Origin: Clostridiales bacterium
GTDB lineage: Bacteria > Bacillota > Clostridia > Oscillospirales > Oscillospiraceae
Length of the DNA: 5,714 nucleotides
Assembly (NCBI GenBank): GCA_003533405.1
Contig: DQDL01000054.1
Span: forward strand, 1 to 5,714
Direction of reading: 5' to 3'
The translations under genes were made by a program, and so were the position numbers. The notes beneath the pieces were generated by a model. That model had not been told where the DNA came from. It saw only the letters and a list, made by a program, of their open reading frames with translations, and made no database searches. Positions 1-5,714 of this stretch are shown in pieces (the stretch's first letter is position 1; each line of letters begins with the position of its first letter).

Positions 1-278
1 GACGGCTCGATGAGGATGCGGTCGGGGTGATGCTCCTCAATGACCTTTTTAAGCGCCTTCGTGAAGTCGCCGACGAGGGTGCAGCAGATGCAGCCGGAGT
101 TCATTTCGGTTATCTCAACGCCTGCGTCCTTGAGAAAGCCGCCGTCAACGGCTATCTCGCCGAATTCGTTCTCGATGAGGACGAGCTTTTCGTTTTTGTA
201 GCCCTCTGCAATGAGCTTGCGGATGAGCGTGGTCTTGCCTGCGCCCAAAAATCCGGAGAAAATGTCTATCTTAGTCAA
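1..278 (-). CDS. CobW/G3E-family GTP-binding protein, N-terminal part (runs off the left edge)
   Basis: Read on the minus strand from a TTG codon at 278-276, 92 complete codons are visible before the window ends. The sequence shows a P-loop GFLGAGKTT at residues 9-17, a switch-like IENEFGEIAVD segment at 35-45, and the metal-binding GCICC motif at 62-66 (Cys63, Cys65, Cys66). It ends in LIEPS, where the family has its Walker B-like stretch. These are the hallmarks of the CobW/YjiA/ZNG1 branch of G3E GTPases, which use GTP hydrolysis to deliver metals such as zinc or cobalt to client proteins in the cytoplasm. The specific metal cannot be told from this fragment. The NKxD guanine-specificity motif and the C-terminal CobW domain lie outside the window. 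The TTG start is chosen because a GGAGG site lies 8 nt upstream and the P-loop falls at the normal distance from the N-terminus. The gene is divergent from htpG. Confidence 0.9.
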   Translation of the reverse strand, partial: MTKIDIFSGFLGAGKTTLIRKLIAEGYKNEKLVLIENEFGEIAVDGGFLKDAGVEITEMNSGCICCTLVGDFTKALKKVIEEHHPDRILIEP

Positions 279-286
279 GGTTATTA

Positions 287-291
287 CCTCC
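287..291 (-). promoter_or_regulatory. Ribosome binding site that fixes the TTG start of the CobW-type gene
   Basis: On the minus strand GGAGG is followed by 8 nt and then TTG at 278-276. No ATG or GTG lies in frame between this site and the P-loop, so the site decides the start. The match and spacing are the same as at htpG (GGAGG, 8 nt, ATG). Confidence 0.85.
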
Positions 292-319
292 AAAATAAAA
301 TACTTTTTAACAACATTAT

Positions 320-328
320 ATTATAACA
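320..328 (-). promoter_or_regulatory. Probable extended -10 promoter element for the CobW-type gene
   Basis: The minus strand reads TGTTATAAT, a perfect extended -10 (TGn plus TATAAT at 325-320). Transcription would begin near 313, leaving a leader of about 35 nt before the TTG start. No convincing -35 hexamer sits 16-18 bp upstream, so recognition would rest on the extended -10. This is an inference from consensus match and position only. Confidence 0.55.
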
Positions 329-351
329 TCCCCGTCAAGTGCTGTAATTAG

Positions 352-379
352 TTGAAAAATCATTATAATGTGTTATAAT
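352..379 (+). promoter_or_regulatory. Probable housekeeping-sigma promoter of htpG
   Basis: TTGAAA at 352-357 is followed by a 16-bp spacer and TATAAT at 374-379, with TG at 371-372 giving an extended -10. This is close to the vegetative sigma-A/sigma-70 consensus. Transcription would start near 386, about 37 nt before the ATG. A second TATAAT at 364-369, inside the perfect palindrome CATTATAATG (361-370), lies 10 bp upstream but has no matching -35. I see no CIRCE operator (TTAGCACTC-N9-GAGTGCTAA), so HrcA control is not supported. Confidence 0.7.
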
Positions 380-409
380 ATAAATTCTAATAGTGTTTGT
401 ATTTTATTT

Positions 410-414
410 GGAGG
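410..414 (+). promoter_or_regulatory. htpG ribosome binding site
   Basis: GGAGG ends 8 nt before the ATG at 423. It supports that start codon over any internal one. Confidence 0.85.
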
Positions 415-422
415 GTTAACAT

Positions 423-2345
423 ATGGCAAAGAAACAGTTTAAGGCCGAGAGCAAGAGACTGCTCGACCTGATGATCAACTCAATTTACACCAATAAGGAG
501 ATATTCCTGCGTGAGATTATCTCCAATGCATCCGACGCAATCGACAAGCTGTGCTACCTGTCGCTGACCGACGATAAGGTCGGCCTTGACAGAGCCGATT
601 ACCGCATCCGCATCACCGTCGACAAGGACAAGCGCCTCATCACCGTGTCCGACAACGGCATCGGCATGACCAAGGCGGAGGCGGAAGCAAACCTCGGCGT
701 TATCGCAAAGTCGGGCTCTTACAAGTTCAAGGGCGAGATGGACGCTTCCTCCGCCGAGAGCGAGGATCTTTCCATCATCGGTCAGTTCGGCGTGGGCTTC
801 TACTCGGCGTTCATGATAGCCGACAAGGTCACCGTTATAAGCCGCAAGTACGGCGAGGAGACCGGCGTTCAGTGGGAGAGCACCGGCGCTGACGGCTACA
901 CCGTCACCGACTGCGACAAATACGCCGTCGGCACGGATGTCATCATGCATGTCAAGGAGGACACCGACGAGGAGATCTACGGCTCGTTCCTCGAGATCTG
1001 GAAGCTCAAGGCGCTGGTTAAAAAATACTCCGACTATGTCCGCTGGCCGATAGTCATGGACATCACCCGTCAGGAGGAGCAGCCCACCGGCGAGACCGAC
1101 AAGGACGGCAACCCCGTCATGCAGAAGGTCAATGTAACAAAGCCCGAGACCGTTAACTCCATGGTGCCCATCTGGCAGCGCAGCAAGGCCGATGTCACCG
1201 ACGAGGAATGCGCCGAGTGGTATAAGGAAACTACCCGTGATCAGACAGACCCCGCAGTCGTTCTGCGAGTAAATGCCGAGGGCAATGTGTCGTACAAGGC
1301 GATGCTCTTTGTCCCGGGCAAGGATATCGACAACGAGATGAGCGGTGCGACCAAGAAGGGCATCAAGCTCTACTGCAACGGCGTGCTCATTCAGGAAAAC
1401 TGCGACAAGCTCGTGCACGATTACTTCGACTTTGTCCGCGGCGTTGTCGATTCCCCCGACCTGAGCCTGAATATCTCCCGTGAGATACTCCAGCACAACC
1501 GCCAGCTCAAGGTCATCGGCCAGAACCTTGAAAAGAAGATAAAGGGCGAGCTTGAGAAGATGATGAAGGACGACCGCCCGAAATACGAGCAGTTCTGGAA
1601 GAACTTCGGCATCCACATCAAGTGCGGCGTGTGCGACGAGTACGGCAGATACACCGACTTCCTCAAGGATCTGCTGATATTCTACACCTCCGAGGAGAGC
1701 CAGCAGACGCTCAAGGAGTATCACGACAATATGCCCGAGAGCCAGAAGGCCATTTACTACTGCACCGCCGACACCGTCAAGCACGCAATGAGCCTGCCCC
1801 AGTGCGAGGATGTGCGCTCGAGAGGCTATGAGATACTCTACCTCACGCACCCCATCGACGAGACCGTTTTGCAGCAGCTTCGTATGTACGAGGGCAAGCC
1901 CTTTACGAATATCATCACCGACGATCTCGGCTTCCAGACCGAGGAGGAGAAGAAGGCTGCCGAGGAGCAGACCGTGCAGAACAAGGAGCTTTTCGACTTC
2001 ATGGTCGAGAGCATCGGCGACGAAAACCTCAAGAAGGTCACGCTCTCGAGCAAGCTCGTGTCCTCGTCCTGCTGCCTTACCACGCAGGGCGGACTGACGC
2101 TCGAAATGGAAAAGTATTTCCGCAACGGCCCGAGCGAAGCAATGCGCAATTTGAGAGCCGAGCGTGTGCTTGAATTAAACGGCGAGCACCGTGCGTTCAA
2201 GGCAATTAAGGAAGCATATGACGCAGGCGACAAGGACAAGGCCGCAGCCCTCAGCAAAATACTCTACGCACAGGCGGAGCTTATCGCAGGCGTGGAAATT
2301 GAAGACCCGACAACTTATGCTGAATTAGTCACCGGACTGTTTTAA
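423..2345 (+). CDS. htpG: Molecular chaperone HtpG (bacterial Hsp90)
   Basis: This is a complete 640-residue Hsp90, slightly longer than the E. coli protein (624). Hsp90 is a cytoplasmic dimeric ATPase that remodels client proteins with the DnaK system. The N-terminal GHKL ATPase domain covers about residues 1-215. It holds the family signature NKEIFLREIISNASDA, with the presumed catalytic Glu31 and Mg-binding Asn35, then DNGIGM with adenine-contacting Asp77, and the lid glycine motif GQFGVGFYSAF at 120-130. A short charged segment rich in Asp, Lys and Glu near 210-235 leads to the middle domain. NISREILQ there carries the conserved Arg (about residue 353) that contacts the ATP gamma-phosphate. 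The C-terminal dimerisation domain starts near residue 520. The start is set by GGAGG 8 nt upstream. The gene has its own promoter and is separated from hemW by 152 bp. The last 70 or so codons use more TTA, TTG, GCA and GAA than the body of the gene, a mild shift with no sign of a break. Confidence 0.97.
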   Translation: MAKKQFKAESKRLLDLMINSIYTNKEIFLREIISNASDAIDKLCYLSLTDDKVGLDRADYRIRITVDKDKRLITVSDNGIGMTKAEAEANLGVIAKSGSYKFKGEMDASSAESEDLSIIGQFGVGFYSAFMIADKVTVISRKYGEETGVQWESTGADGYTVTDCDKYAVGTDVIMHVKEDTDEEIYGSFLEIWKLKALVKKYSDYVRWPIVMDITRQEEQPTGETDKDGNPVMQKVNVTKPETVNSMVPIWQRSKADVTDEECAEWYKETTRDQTDPAVVLRVNAEGNVSYKAMLFVPGKDIDNEMSGATKKGIKLYCNGVLIQENCDKLVHDYFDFVRGVVDSPDLSLNISREILQHNRQLKVIGQNLEKKIKGELEKMMKDDRPKYEQFWKNFGIHIKCGVCDEYGRYTDFLKDLLIFYTSEESQQTLKEYHDNMPESQKAIYYCTADTVKHAMSLPQCEDVRSRGYEILYLTHPIDETVLQQLRMYEGKPFTNIITDDLGFQTEEEKKAAEEQTVQNKELFDFMVESIGDENLKKVTLSSKLVSSSCCLTTQGGLTLEMEKYFRNGPSEAMRNLRAERVLELNGEHRAFKAIKEAYDAGDKDKAAALSKILYAQAELIAGVEIEDPTTYAELVTGLF

Positions 2346-2448
2346 CTGACGGGTCAATTTCCGCCCATACTGCGTTAAAGCCCTAGGAAATACACGCAGG
2401 TATTCCCGTCGGCCTTCGCCTTGTCTGGACGAAAATTATCTCCGTCAG
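2346..2448. repeat. Long imperfect palindrome with 7-bp terminal inverted repeats (REP- or MITE-like, possible terminator)
   Basis: The element begins directly after the htpG TAA. Its outer ends are CTGACGG (2346-2352) and CCGTCAG (2442-2448), perfect complements. Inside them, 2356-2393 pairs with 2437-2400 without any gap: by hand count 25 of 38 positions are Watson-Crick and 2 are G-U, around a 6-nt loop ACGCAG (2394-2399). The best-paired blocks are the base (AATTT with AAATT), the CCA-containing part, GCC with GGC, and the tip AATAC with GTATT. No open reading frame of note lies in it. Gapless symmetry over about 100 bp with sharp ends looks like a dispersed intergenic repeat or a transposase-less miniature element. 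As RNA it could also end htpG transcription or protect the 3' end. No clear target-site duplication flanks it. Confidence 0.7.
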
Positions 2449-2457
2449 AAGGACGGA
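2441..2457. repeat. Small perfect hairpin overlapping the right end of the long palindrome
   Basis: TCCGTC (2441-2446) and GACGGA (2452-2457) form a 6-bp perfect stem around AGAAG, followed on the plus strand by AAAAA. There is no T-run after it on the plus strand, so it is not a standard intrinsic terminator for htpG. Its left arm overlaps the terminal repeat of the long palindrome, so both stems cannot form fully at once. It lies about 30 nt before the hemW ribosome binding site. Confidence 0.5.
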
Positions 2458-2487
2458 AAAAGAGTATATCTATTGAAAAAACCTCAT

Positions 2488-2492
2488 AGGAG
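2488..2492 (+). promoter_or_regulatory. hemW ribosome binding site
   Basis: AGGAG sits 5 nt before the ATG at 2498, slightly close but acceptable. I see no convincing -35/-10 pair in the 40 bp upstream, so hemW may be read from htpG or from a promoter I cannot recognise. Confidence 0.7.
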
Positions 2493-2497
2493 TTGCG

Positions 2498-3760
2498 ATG
2501 AGAAAACGACTTGGAATTTACATTCACATACCGTTCTGCGTGTCGAAATGCGGCTACTGCGACTTTTACTCCGTCCCGGGCGGCAAGCAGCGCATGCCCG
2601 ACTATCAGTCGGCGCTTTTAAGCCACATCAGCGAATCGGCAGGCAACATCTCCGCCTATGAGGTCGACAGCATCTATATAGGCGGCGGCACGCCCAGCTG
2701 CTACGGCGCACAGCGCATCGTCGAGATATTAGACGAGCTAAAGCGTCTCGGCAATGTCCGGCTCGATTCGGAGATAACCATGGAGGTCAATCCCGACACG
2801 GTGCGGCTTGACGACCTCAAGCTCCTGCGCCGTGAGGGCGTGGACAGGCTGTCTATCGGCGTGCAGTCGGCCAATAACGACATTTTGAAAATGATAGGCC
2901 GCAGACATAATTTCAAGCAGGCGCAGATGGCGGTGGAAAACGCACGCCGGGCCGGCTTTGAAAATGTGAGCCTCGACCTCATCTACGGTCTGCCGAGCCA
3001 GACCAAGGGCGACTGGGCGGAAACGCTTCAGGCCTGCATCGAGCTGCACCCCGAGCATCTGTCGTGCTACGGGCTCAAGCTCGAGGAGGGCACGCCCATG
3101 TACCACAGCTATCTGAACTCGCCGCTTTTGCCGGACGATGACGAGCAGGCGGACATGTACCTGTATACCGTCGAGGCGCTCTCGCACTACGGCTACAAGC
3201 AGTACGAGATATCGAATTTCGCAATCCCCGGCTACGAGTCACGGCATAATCTTAAATACTGGCAGCTTGACGATTACATGGGCTTCGGCCCGGGCGCACA
3301 CTCGTGCGTGGGAAACCTCCGCTACAGCTATGTGCGCAGCCTCGATAAGTACATTTCCGCCGTCAACGGCGACTCGATGATAATCGACGAGTACGAGGAG
3401 ATAGTCCCCGTGCAGAGGGCTGCCGAGTATATCATGCTCGGTCTGCGCACGACCCACGGCATCTCTGAGGCCGAGTACCATCGGGTGTATCTCAGCGATT
3501 GGTCGCCGCTTGAGCGCAAGCTCGAGGAATTTGCGCAGCAGGGCTGGGCAAAAAAGACCGGGGATCGCTGGAGCTTAACTCCGGCGGGCATGCTCGTTTC
3601 AAACTCGCTCATCAATGCGGTCATCGAGGCGCAGACCGGCGCCAAGGTCGAGATAAATCCGTGGATGAAGGAAGCCTTCGACGCCGCCGAGAAGCAGGAG
3701 CTTCCCGAGGGCGATATCGAGCGCTTCGAGGCGTTTTACAGGAAAAAGGCCGGTCGCTGA
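2498..3760 (+). CDS. hemW: Radical SAM heme chaperone HemW (formerly called HemN-like oxidase)
   Basis: This 420-residue protein begins with the radical-SAM cluster motif CxxxCxxC at Cys14, Cys18 and Cys21, followed by Asp22-Phe23. The Phe, where true HemN coproporphyrinogen dehydrogenases have a fourth Cys, is diagnostic of HemW. GGGTPS at 62-67 is the SAM-binding glycine motif, and HNLKYW at 250-255 matches the HNxxYW heme-binding signature of HemW. The family binds heme and a 4Fe-4S cluster and is thought to pass heme to respiratory or other acceptors; it does not oxidise coproporphyrinogen. The C-terminal winged-helix-like region ends near residue 379, the usual family length (about 378-380). 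The remaining 41 residues, rich in Glu, Lys and Ala, are an extra tail. The start is the only ATG ahead of the cluster motif with a Shine-Dalgarno. The stop lies 15 nt before the vanW-type gene, which suggests one operon. Clostridia without a heme pathway often keep this gene, so its substrate here is uncertain. Confidence 0.93.
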   Translation: MRKRLGIYIHIPFCVSKCGYCDFYSVPGGKQRMPDYQSALLSHISESAGNISAYEVDSIYIGGGTPSCYGAQRIVEILDELKRLGNVRLDSEITMEVNPDTVRLDDLKLLRREGVDRLSIGVQSANNDILKMIGRRHNFKQAQMAVENARRAGFENVSLDLIYGLPSQTKGDWAETLQACIELHPEHLSCYGLKLEEGTPMYHSYLNSPLLPDDDEQADMYLYTVEALSHYGYKQYEISNFAIPGYESRHNLKYWQLDDYMGFGPGAHSCVGNLRYSYVRSLDKYISAVNGDSMIIDEYEEIVPVQRAAEYIMLGLRTTHGISEAEYHRVYLSDWSPLERKLEEFAQQGWAKKTGDRWSLTPAGMLVSNSLINAVIEAQTGAKVEINPWMKEAFDAAEKQELPEGDIERFEAFYRKKAGR

Positions 3761-3762
3761 CG

Positions 3763-3767
3763 AGAGG
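3763..3767 (+). promoter_or_regulatory. Ribosome binding site of the VanW-domain gene
   Basis: AGAGG lies 8 nt before the ATG at 3776, entirely within the 15-nt gap after the hemW stop. It supports translation from a shared transcript. Confidence 0.65.
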
Positions 3768-3775
3768 ATAAGCAG

Positions 3776-5389
3776 ATGGCAAGAAGAAAGAAAGAGGAAA
3801 ACCTCCACAGAAAAAACAGACCCAAGAACGGCAGGAAAAACGCCGTCTTGGCGGTCGTTCTGGTGCTCGTTTTAGTCGCAGCGCTTGCACTCGCAGGCGC
3901 AGTCGTCGTCGGCAAGACCTCCGTTATCCACCCGAACATGGTGCTGAACGGCGTCGAGGTCGGCGGCATGACGGTCGACAAGGCCGAAAAAGCCCTGAGC
4001 GACTCCGGCTGGGAAGCGCAGGGCGACAGCGAGGTGAGCGTCACGCTCCCGGGCGACTTTAAGATAACCGTCAACTCCGAGGAGGCAGGGCTCAAGCTCA
4101 CGAGCCGTGAGGCCGCCGAGGCCGCCTACGCTTACGGTCACAGCGGCAATCTCATAAACGACCTCAAGGCGTATTTTAAATGTATAACGGGCAAGGTCGG
4201 CTCGGCCGATGTGCTCGCCACGGCAAATGCCGAGGGCGTGCGGGCGAAGGTCGATGCCGCACTCAAGGAATATGACGAGTTTCTGAAGCAGGGCTACCGT
4301 GTTGACACGGAAAATGCCAAGCTTGAGCTTATAAAGGGCGGCGAGAGCGTCAGGGTCGATGCCGAGGAGCTGTGCTCGCTTATAGTCAAGGCCTTTGACG
4401 ACAAGACCTACAAGGCCAGCTACACCGCCAAGGTCGATGACGCCGAAAGCGTCGATTTTAATAAGATACACGATGAAATTTACGCCGAGATGGTCGAACC
4501 GAAGTATGACACCGAGACCAAGAAGGCCACCGAAAGCACCGTGGGCGTCGACTTTGATGTCGAGCAGGCGCAGAAGCTTTGGAACGATGCCGCACCGGGA
4601 GATACCGTCACCGTGCCGCTTACGGTCACAAAGCCCAAGCACTCGTCCGAGGAGCTTAACAAGATGCTTTTCCGTGATAAATTGGGCGCTCAGACCACCG
4701 TTTACCGCTCAAGCGCAGCGGGCAGAGCGACAAATGTCGAGCTGTCGGCGGCGAAGATAAACGGCGTGGTGCTGAACCCCGGCGAGGTGTTCGACTACAA
4801 CGCCGTCGTCGGAAAGCGCACCGCCGAAGCGGGCTTCAAGGTCGCAGGCGCATACGCAGGCGGCAAGGTCGTGCAGGAGGTCGGCGGCGGCATCTGCCAG
4901 ACCTCGTCCACGCTCTACTGTGCGGCGCTGTTTGCAAATCTCGAGATAACCCAGCGTGACTGCCACATGTTCGCCGTCGGCTATGTCCCCTGGGGCATGG
5001 ATGCGACCGTGAGCTGGGGCGGCCCGGAGTTTCGGTTCAAAAACAACCGTGACTACCCGATAAAGATAGTCGCCAAGACCGAAAACCGTGAGCTGACCAT
5101 TGAGATCTGGGGCACGGATGTCGACGGCAGCTATGTCGAGATGACAAACTCCGTCTCCACGGTCTACAGCAGCAAATACCCCTCCGTTGCGGTCGGCACC
5201 AAGGCCATCACCTACCGCAATGTTTACGATAAGGACGGCAAGCTTTTAAGCCGCACCAAAGAGGATGTCAGCGTTTATAACTACCATCCCGAGGATATAA
5301 AGTGGCCGTCACCCTCGCCCTCGGCAACGCCGAAGCAAACCAAGACCCCAACGGTGTCCGCAAGCCCTTCGGGCTCTGCTGCCCCTTGA
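3776..5389 (+). CDS. Membrane-anchored VanW-domain protein with peptidoglycan-binding-like repeats
   Basis: This is a complete 537-residue protein. A strongly basic N-terminus (residues 1-21) is followed by one hydrophobic helix at about 23-45, so the rest should lie outside the membrane. The stretch NGVEVGGMT at 58-66 is the usual lead-in to the extracellular region. Two segments resembling the putative peptidoglycan-binding domain (PG_binding_4) follow: one around 95-215, including AYAYGHSGN at about 117-125, and one around 225-300, including VGVDFDVEQAQ at about 256-266. The VanW domain spans about 307-447, with LNPGEVFDYN (333-342), VGKRT and the core VGGGICQTSS starting at 369 with Cys374. 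The C-terminal 30 residues are rich in Pro, Ser and Thr, with no LPxTG sorting signal. VanW is named for a vanB-cluster gene, but its activity is unknown. No van ligase, reductase or sensor genes are present, so a resistance role is not supported. A general cell-wall role is inferred from domains and location. It sits between hemW and metG in an apparent operon. Confidence 0.92.
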   Translation: MARRKKEENLHRKNRPKNGRKNAVLAVVLVLVLVAALALAGAVVVGKTSVIHPNMVLNGVEVGGMTVDKAEKALSDSGWEAQGDSEVSVTLPGDFKITVNSEEAGLKLTSREAAEAAYAYGHSGNLINDLKAYFKCITGKVGSADVLATANAEGVRAKVDAALKEYDEFLKQGYRVDTENAKLELIKGGESVRVDAEELCSLIVKAFDDKTYKASYTAKVDDAESVDFNKIHDEIYAEMVEPKYDTETKKATESTVGVDFDVEQAQKLWNDAAPGDTVTVPLTVTKPKHSSEELNKMLFRDKLGAQTTVYRSSAAGRATNVELSAAKINGVVLNPGEVFDYNAVVGKRTAEAGFKVAGAYAGGKVVQEVGGGICQTSSTLYCAALFANLEITQRDCHMFAVGYVPWGMDATVSWGGPEFRFKNNRDYPIKIVAKTENRELTIEIWGTDVDGSYVEMTNSVSTVYSSKYPSVAVGTKAITYRNVYDKDGKLLSRTKEDVSVYNYHPEDIKWPSPSPSATPKQTKTPTVSASPSGSAAP

Positions 5390-5400
5390 GAATATAAGAC

Positions 5401-5405
5401 AGGAG
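5401..5405 (+). promoter_or_regulatory. metG ribosome binding site
   Basis: AGGAG lies 7 nt before the ATG at 5413. The intergenic gap is only 23 nt, too short to hold a T-box leader or a separate promoter between the vanW-type gene and metG. Confidence 0.8.
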
Positions 5406-5412
5406 AACGAAA

Positions 5413-5714
5413 ATGGAAAAGGGAACATTCTACATCACAACACCTATCTACTACCCCTCCGATAAGCTGCATATCGGTCACACCTACTGCACTGTCGCAA
5501 CCGACACCATCGCAAGATACAAGCGCATGTGCGGCTACGATGTCATGTTTCTCACGGGCACCGATGAGCACGGCCAGAAGATAGAGGAAAAGGCCAAGGC
5601 CGCCGGTGTCTCGCCGCAGGAGTTCGTTGACAATATCGTCACCGGCAAGGGCGGCATCAAGGATCTGTGGAAGCTCATGAACATCTCCAACGACCGCTTC
5701 ATCCGCACCACCGA
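5413..5714 (+). CDS. metG: Methionyl-tRNA synthetase, N-terminal part (runs off the right edge)
   Basis: One hundred complete codons are visible. The N-terminus reads FYITTPIYYPSDKLHIGHTY, with the class I synthetase HIGH motif at residues 20-23 and TGTDEHGQK at 48-56, both characteristic of bacterial MetRS. The segment KDLWKLMNISNDRFIRTT near 84-100 also matches the family. The enzyme charges tRNA-Met with methionine using ATP in the cytoplasm and is essential. The KMSKS motif, the zinc or knuckle region and the anticodon-binding domain are beyond the window, so the subtype (with or without the C-terminal tRNA-binding domain) cannot be given. The start is supported by AGGAG 7 nt upstream. 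Its 23-nt gap from the VanW-domain gene suggests co-transcription with hemW and vanW. Confidence 0.96.
   Translation, partial: MEKGTFYITTPIYYPSDKLHIGHTYCTVATDTIARYKRMCGYDVMFLTGTDEHGQKIEEKAKAAGVSPQEFVDNIVTGKGGIKDLWKLMNISNDRFIRTT

Larger units (their letters stand above)
316..383. repeat. 13-bp perfect inverted repeat in the divergent promoter region
   Basis: The minus strand at 328-316 and the plus strand at 371-383 both read TGTTATAATATAA. The two copies are in mirror orientation with 42 bp between them, and each contains the extended -10 of its own gene. TTATAAT also occurs twice in direct repeat with a 10-bp period on the plus strand (363-369 and 373-379). The repeat may simply be two consensus promoters, or it may also be a shared operator; the sequence alone does not decide. 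Confidence 0.6.

Noticed and set aside
27..326. A 99-codon plus-strand open frame at the left edge
   Set aside because: It is the shadow of the minus-strand CobW-type GTPase, which has a P-loop, a CxCC motif and a ribosome binding site. The plus-strand reading has no family resemblance.
333..338. TTGACG on the minus strand as a -35 for the CobW-type gene
   Set aside because: The distance to the TATAAT at 325-320 is only 7 bp, far from the required 16-18 bp, and a 17-bp spacer gives only a poor -10 (TGTTGT).
279..422. CIRCE/HrcA operator upstream of htpG
   Set aside because: GTGCT at 339-343 recalls part of CIRCE, but the TTAGCACTC-N9-GAGTGCTAA arrangement is absent.
480..1850. A 456-codon open frame antisense to htpG
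   Set aside because: It is codon-for-codon in register with htpG, so its stops would need TTA, CTA or TCA codons in htpG, which are rare in this G/C-ending gene. The frame in fact ends at the TCA for Ser20. It has no recognisable domain and the sense strand is an unambiguous Hsp90.
2498..3760. Oxygen-independent coproporphyrinogen III dehydrogenase (HemN)
   Set aside because: The cluster motif is CxxxCxxCxF rather than CxxxCxxCxC, and the HNxxYW heme-binding motif is present, both of which point to HemW.
3872..4642. A 256-codon open frame antisense to the VanW-domain gene
   Set aside because: It overlaps a well-supported gene, has no recognisable motif, and is explained by the same codon bias.
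3776..5389. Vancomycin resistance determinant
   Set aside because: Only a VanW domain is present. No vanH, D-Ala-D-Lac ligase, vanX/Y or VanRS genes accompany it, and the domain is common in non-resistant Clostridia.
5390..5412. T-box or other methionine-responsive leader before metG
   Set aside because: The gap is 23 nt and holds only the ribosome binding site; any leader would have to lie far upstream.
5281..5571. A 96-codon minus-strand open frame across the vanW-metG junction
   Set aside because: It runs antisense through the clear metG N-terminus with its HIGH motif and has no supporting feature.

Overview
This window looks like an ordinary housekeeping stretch of a bacterial chromosome, most likely a GC-rich member of the Clostridia (Bacillota), of the gut Oscillospiraceae/Ruminococcaceae type. 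The basis is strong GGAGG/AGGAG ribosome binding sites, a TTG start, very AT-rich promoter DNA between genes that favour G/C in third codon positions, and a gene set (HtpG, HemW, a VanW-domain protein with an N-terminal anchor, MetG) typical of that group. The taxonomic call is inference from gene content and style, not from a marker gene.

Layout. The left edge (1-278, minus strand) holds the N-terminal 92 codons of a CobW/G3E-family GTPase, probably a metal chaperone, which runs off the window. A 144-bp AT-rich divergent promoter region (279-422) separates it from htpG (423-2345, plus), a complete Hsp90 chaperone. Immediately after the htpG stop codon lies a non-coding element of about 100 bp (2346-2448). 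It folds end to end into one long imperfect hairpin with 7-bp perfect terminal inverted repeats, and a second small hairpin overlaps its right end. Three plus-strand genes follow with short gaps: hemW (2498-3760, radical-SAM heme chaperone), a membrane-anchored VanW-domain protein (3776-5389), and the first 100 codons of metG (5413 to the edge, methionyl-tRNA synthetase). The gaps of 15 and 23 nt suggest that hemW, vanW and metG are co-transcribed.

How the genes work together. No single pathway joins them. HtpG is a protein-folding ATPase, HemW inserts or handles heme, the VanW-type protein acts outside the membrane in an unknown cell-envelope role, and MetG charges initiator and elongator tRNA. 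The CobW GTPase and htpG share a divergent control region with unusually symmetrical -10 elements.

I found no mobile element with a transposase, no CRISPR array, no RNA gene and no evident new defence or biosynthetic system. The features most worth a second look are the palindromic element after htpG, its mutually exclusive hairpins, and the mirrored repeats in the divergent promoter.
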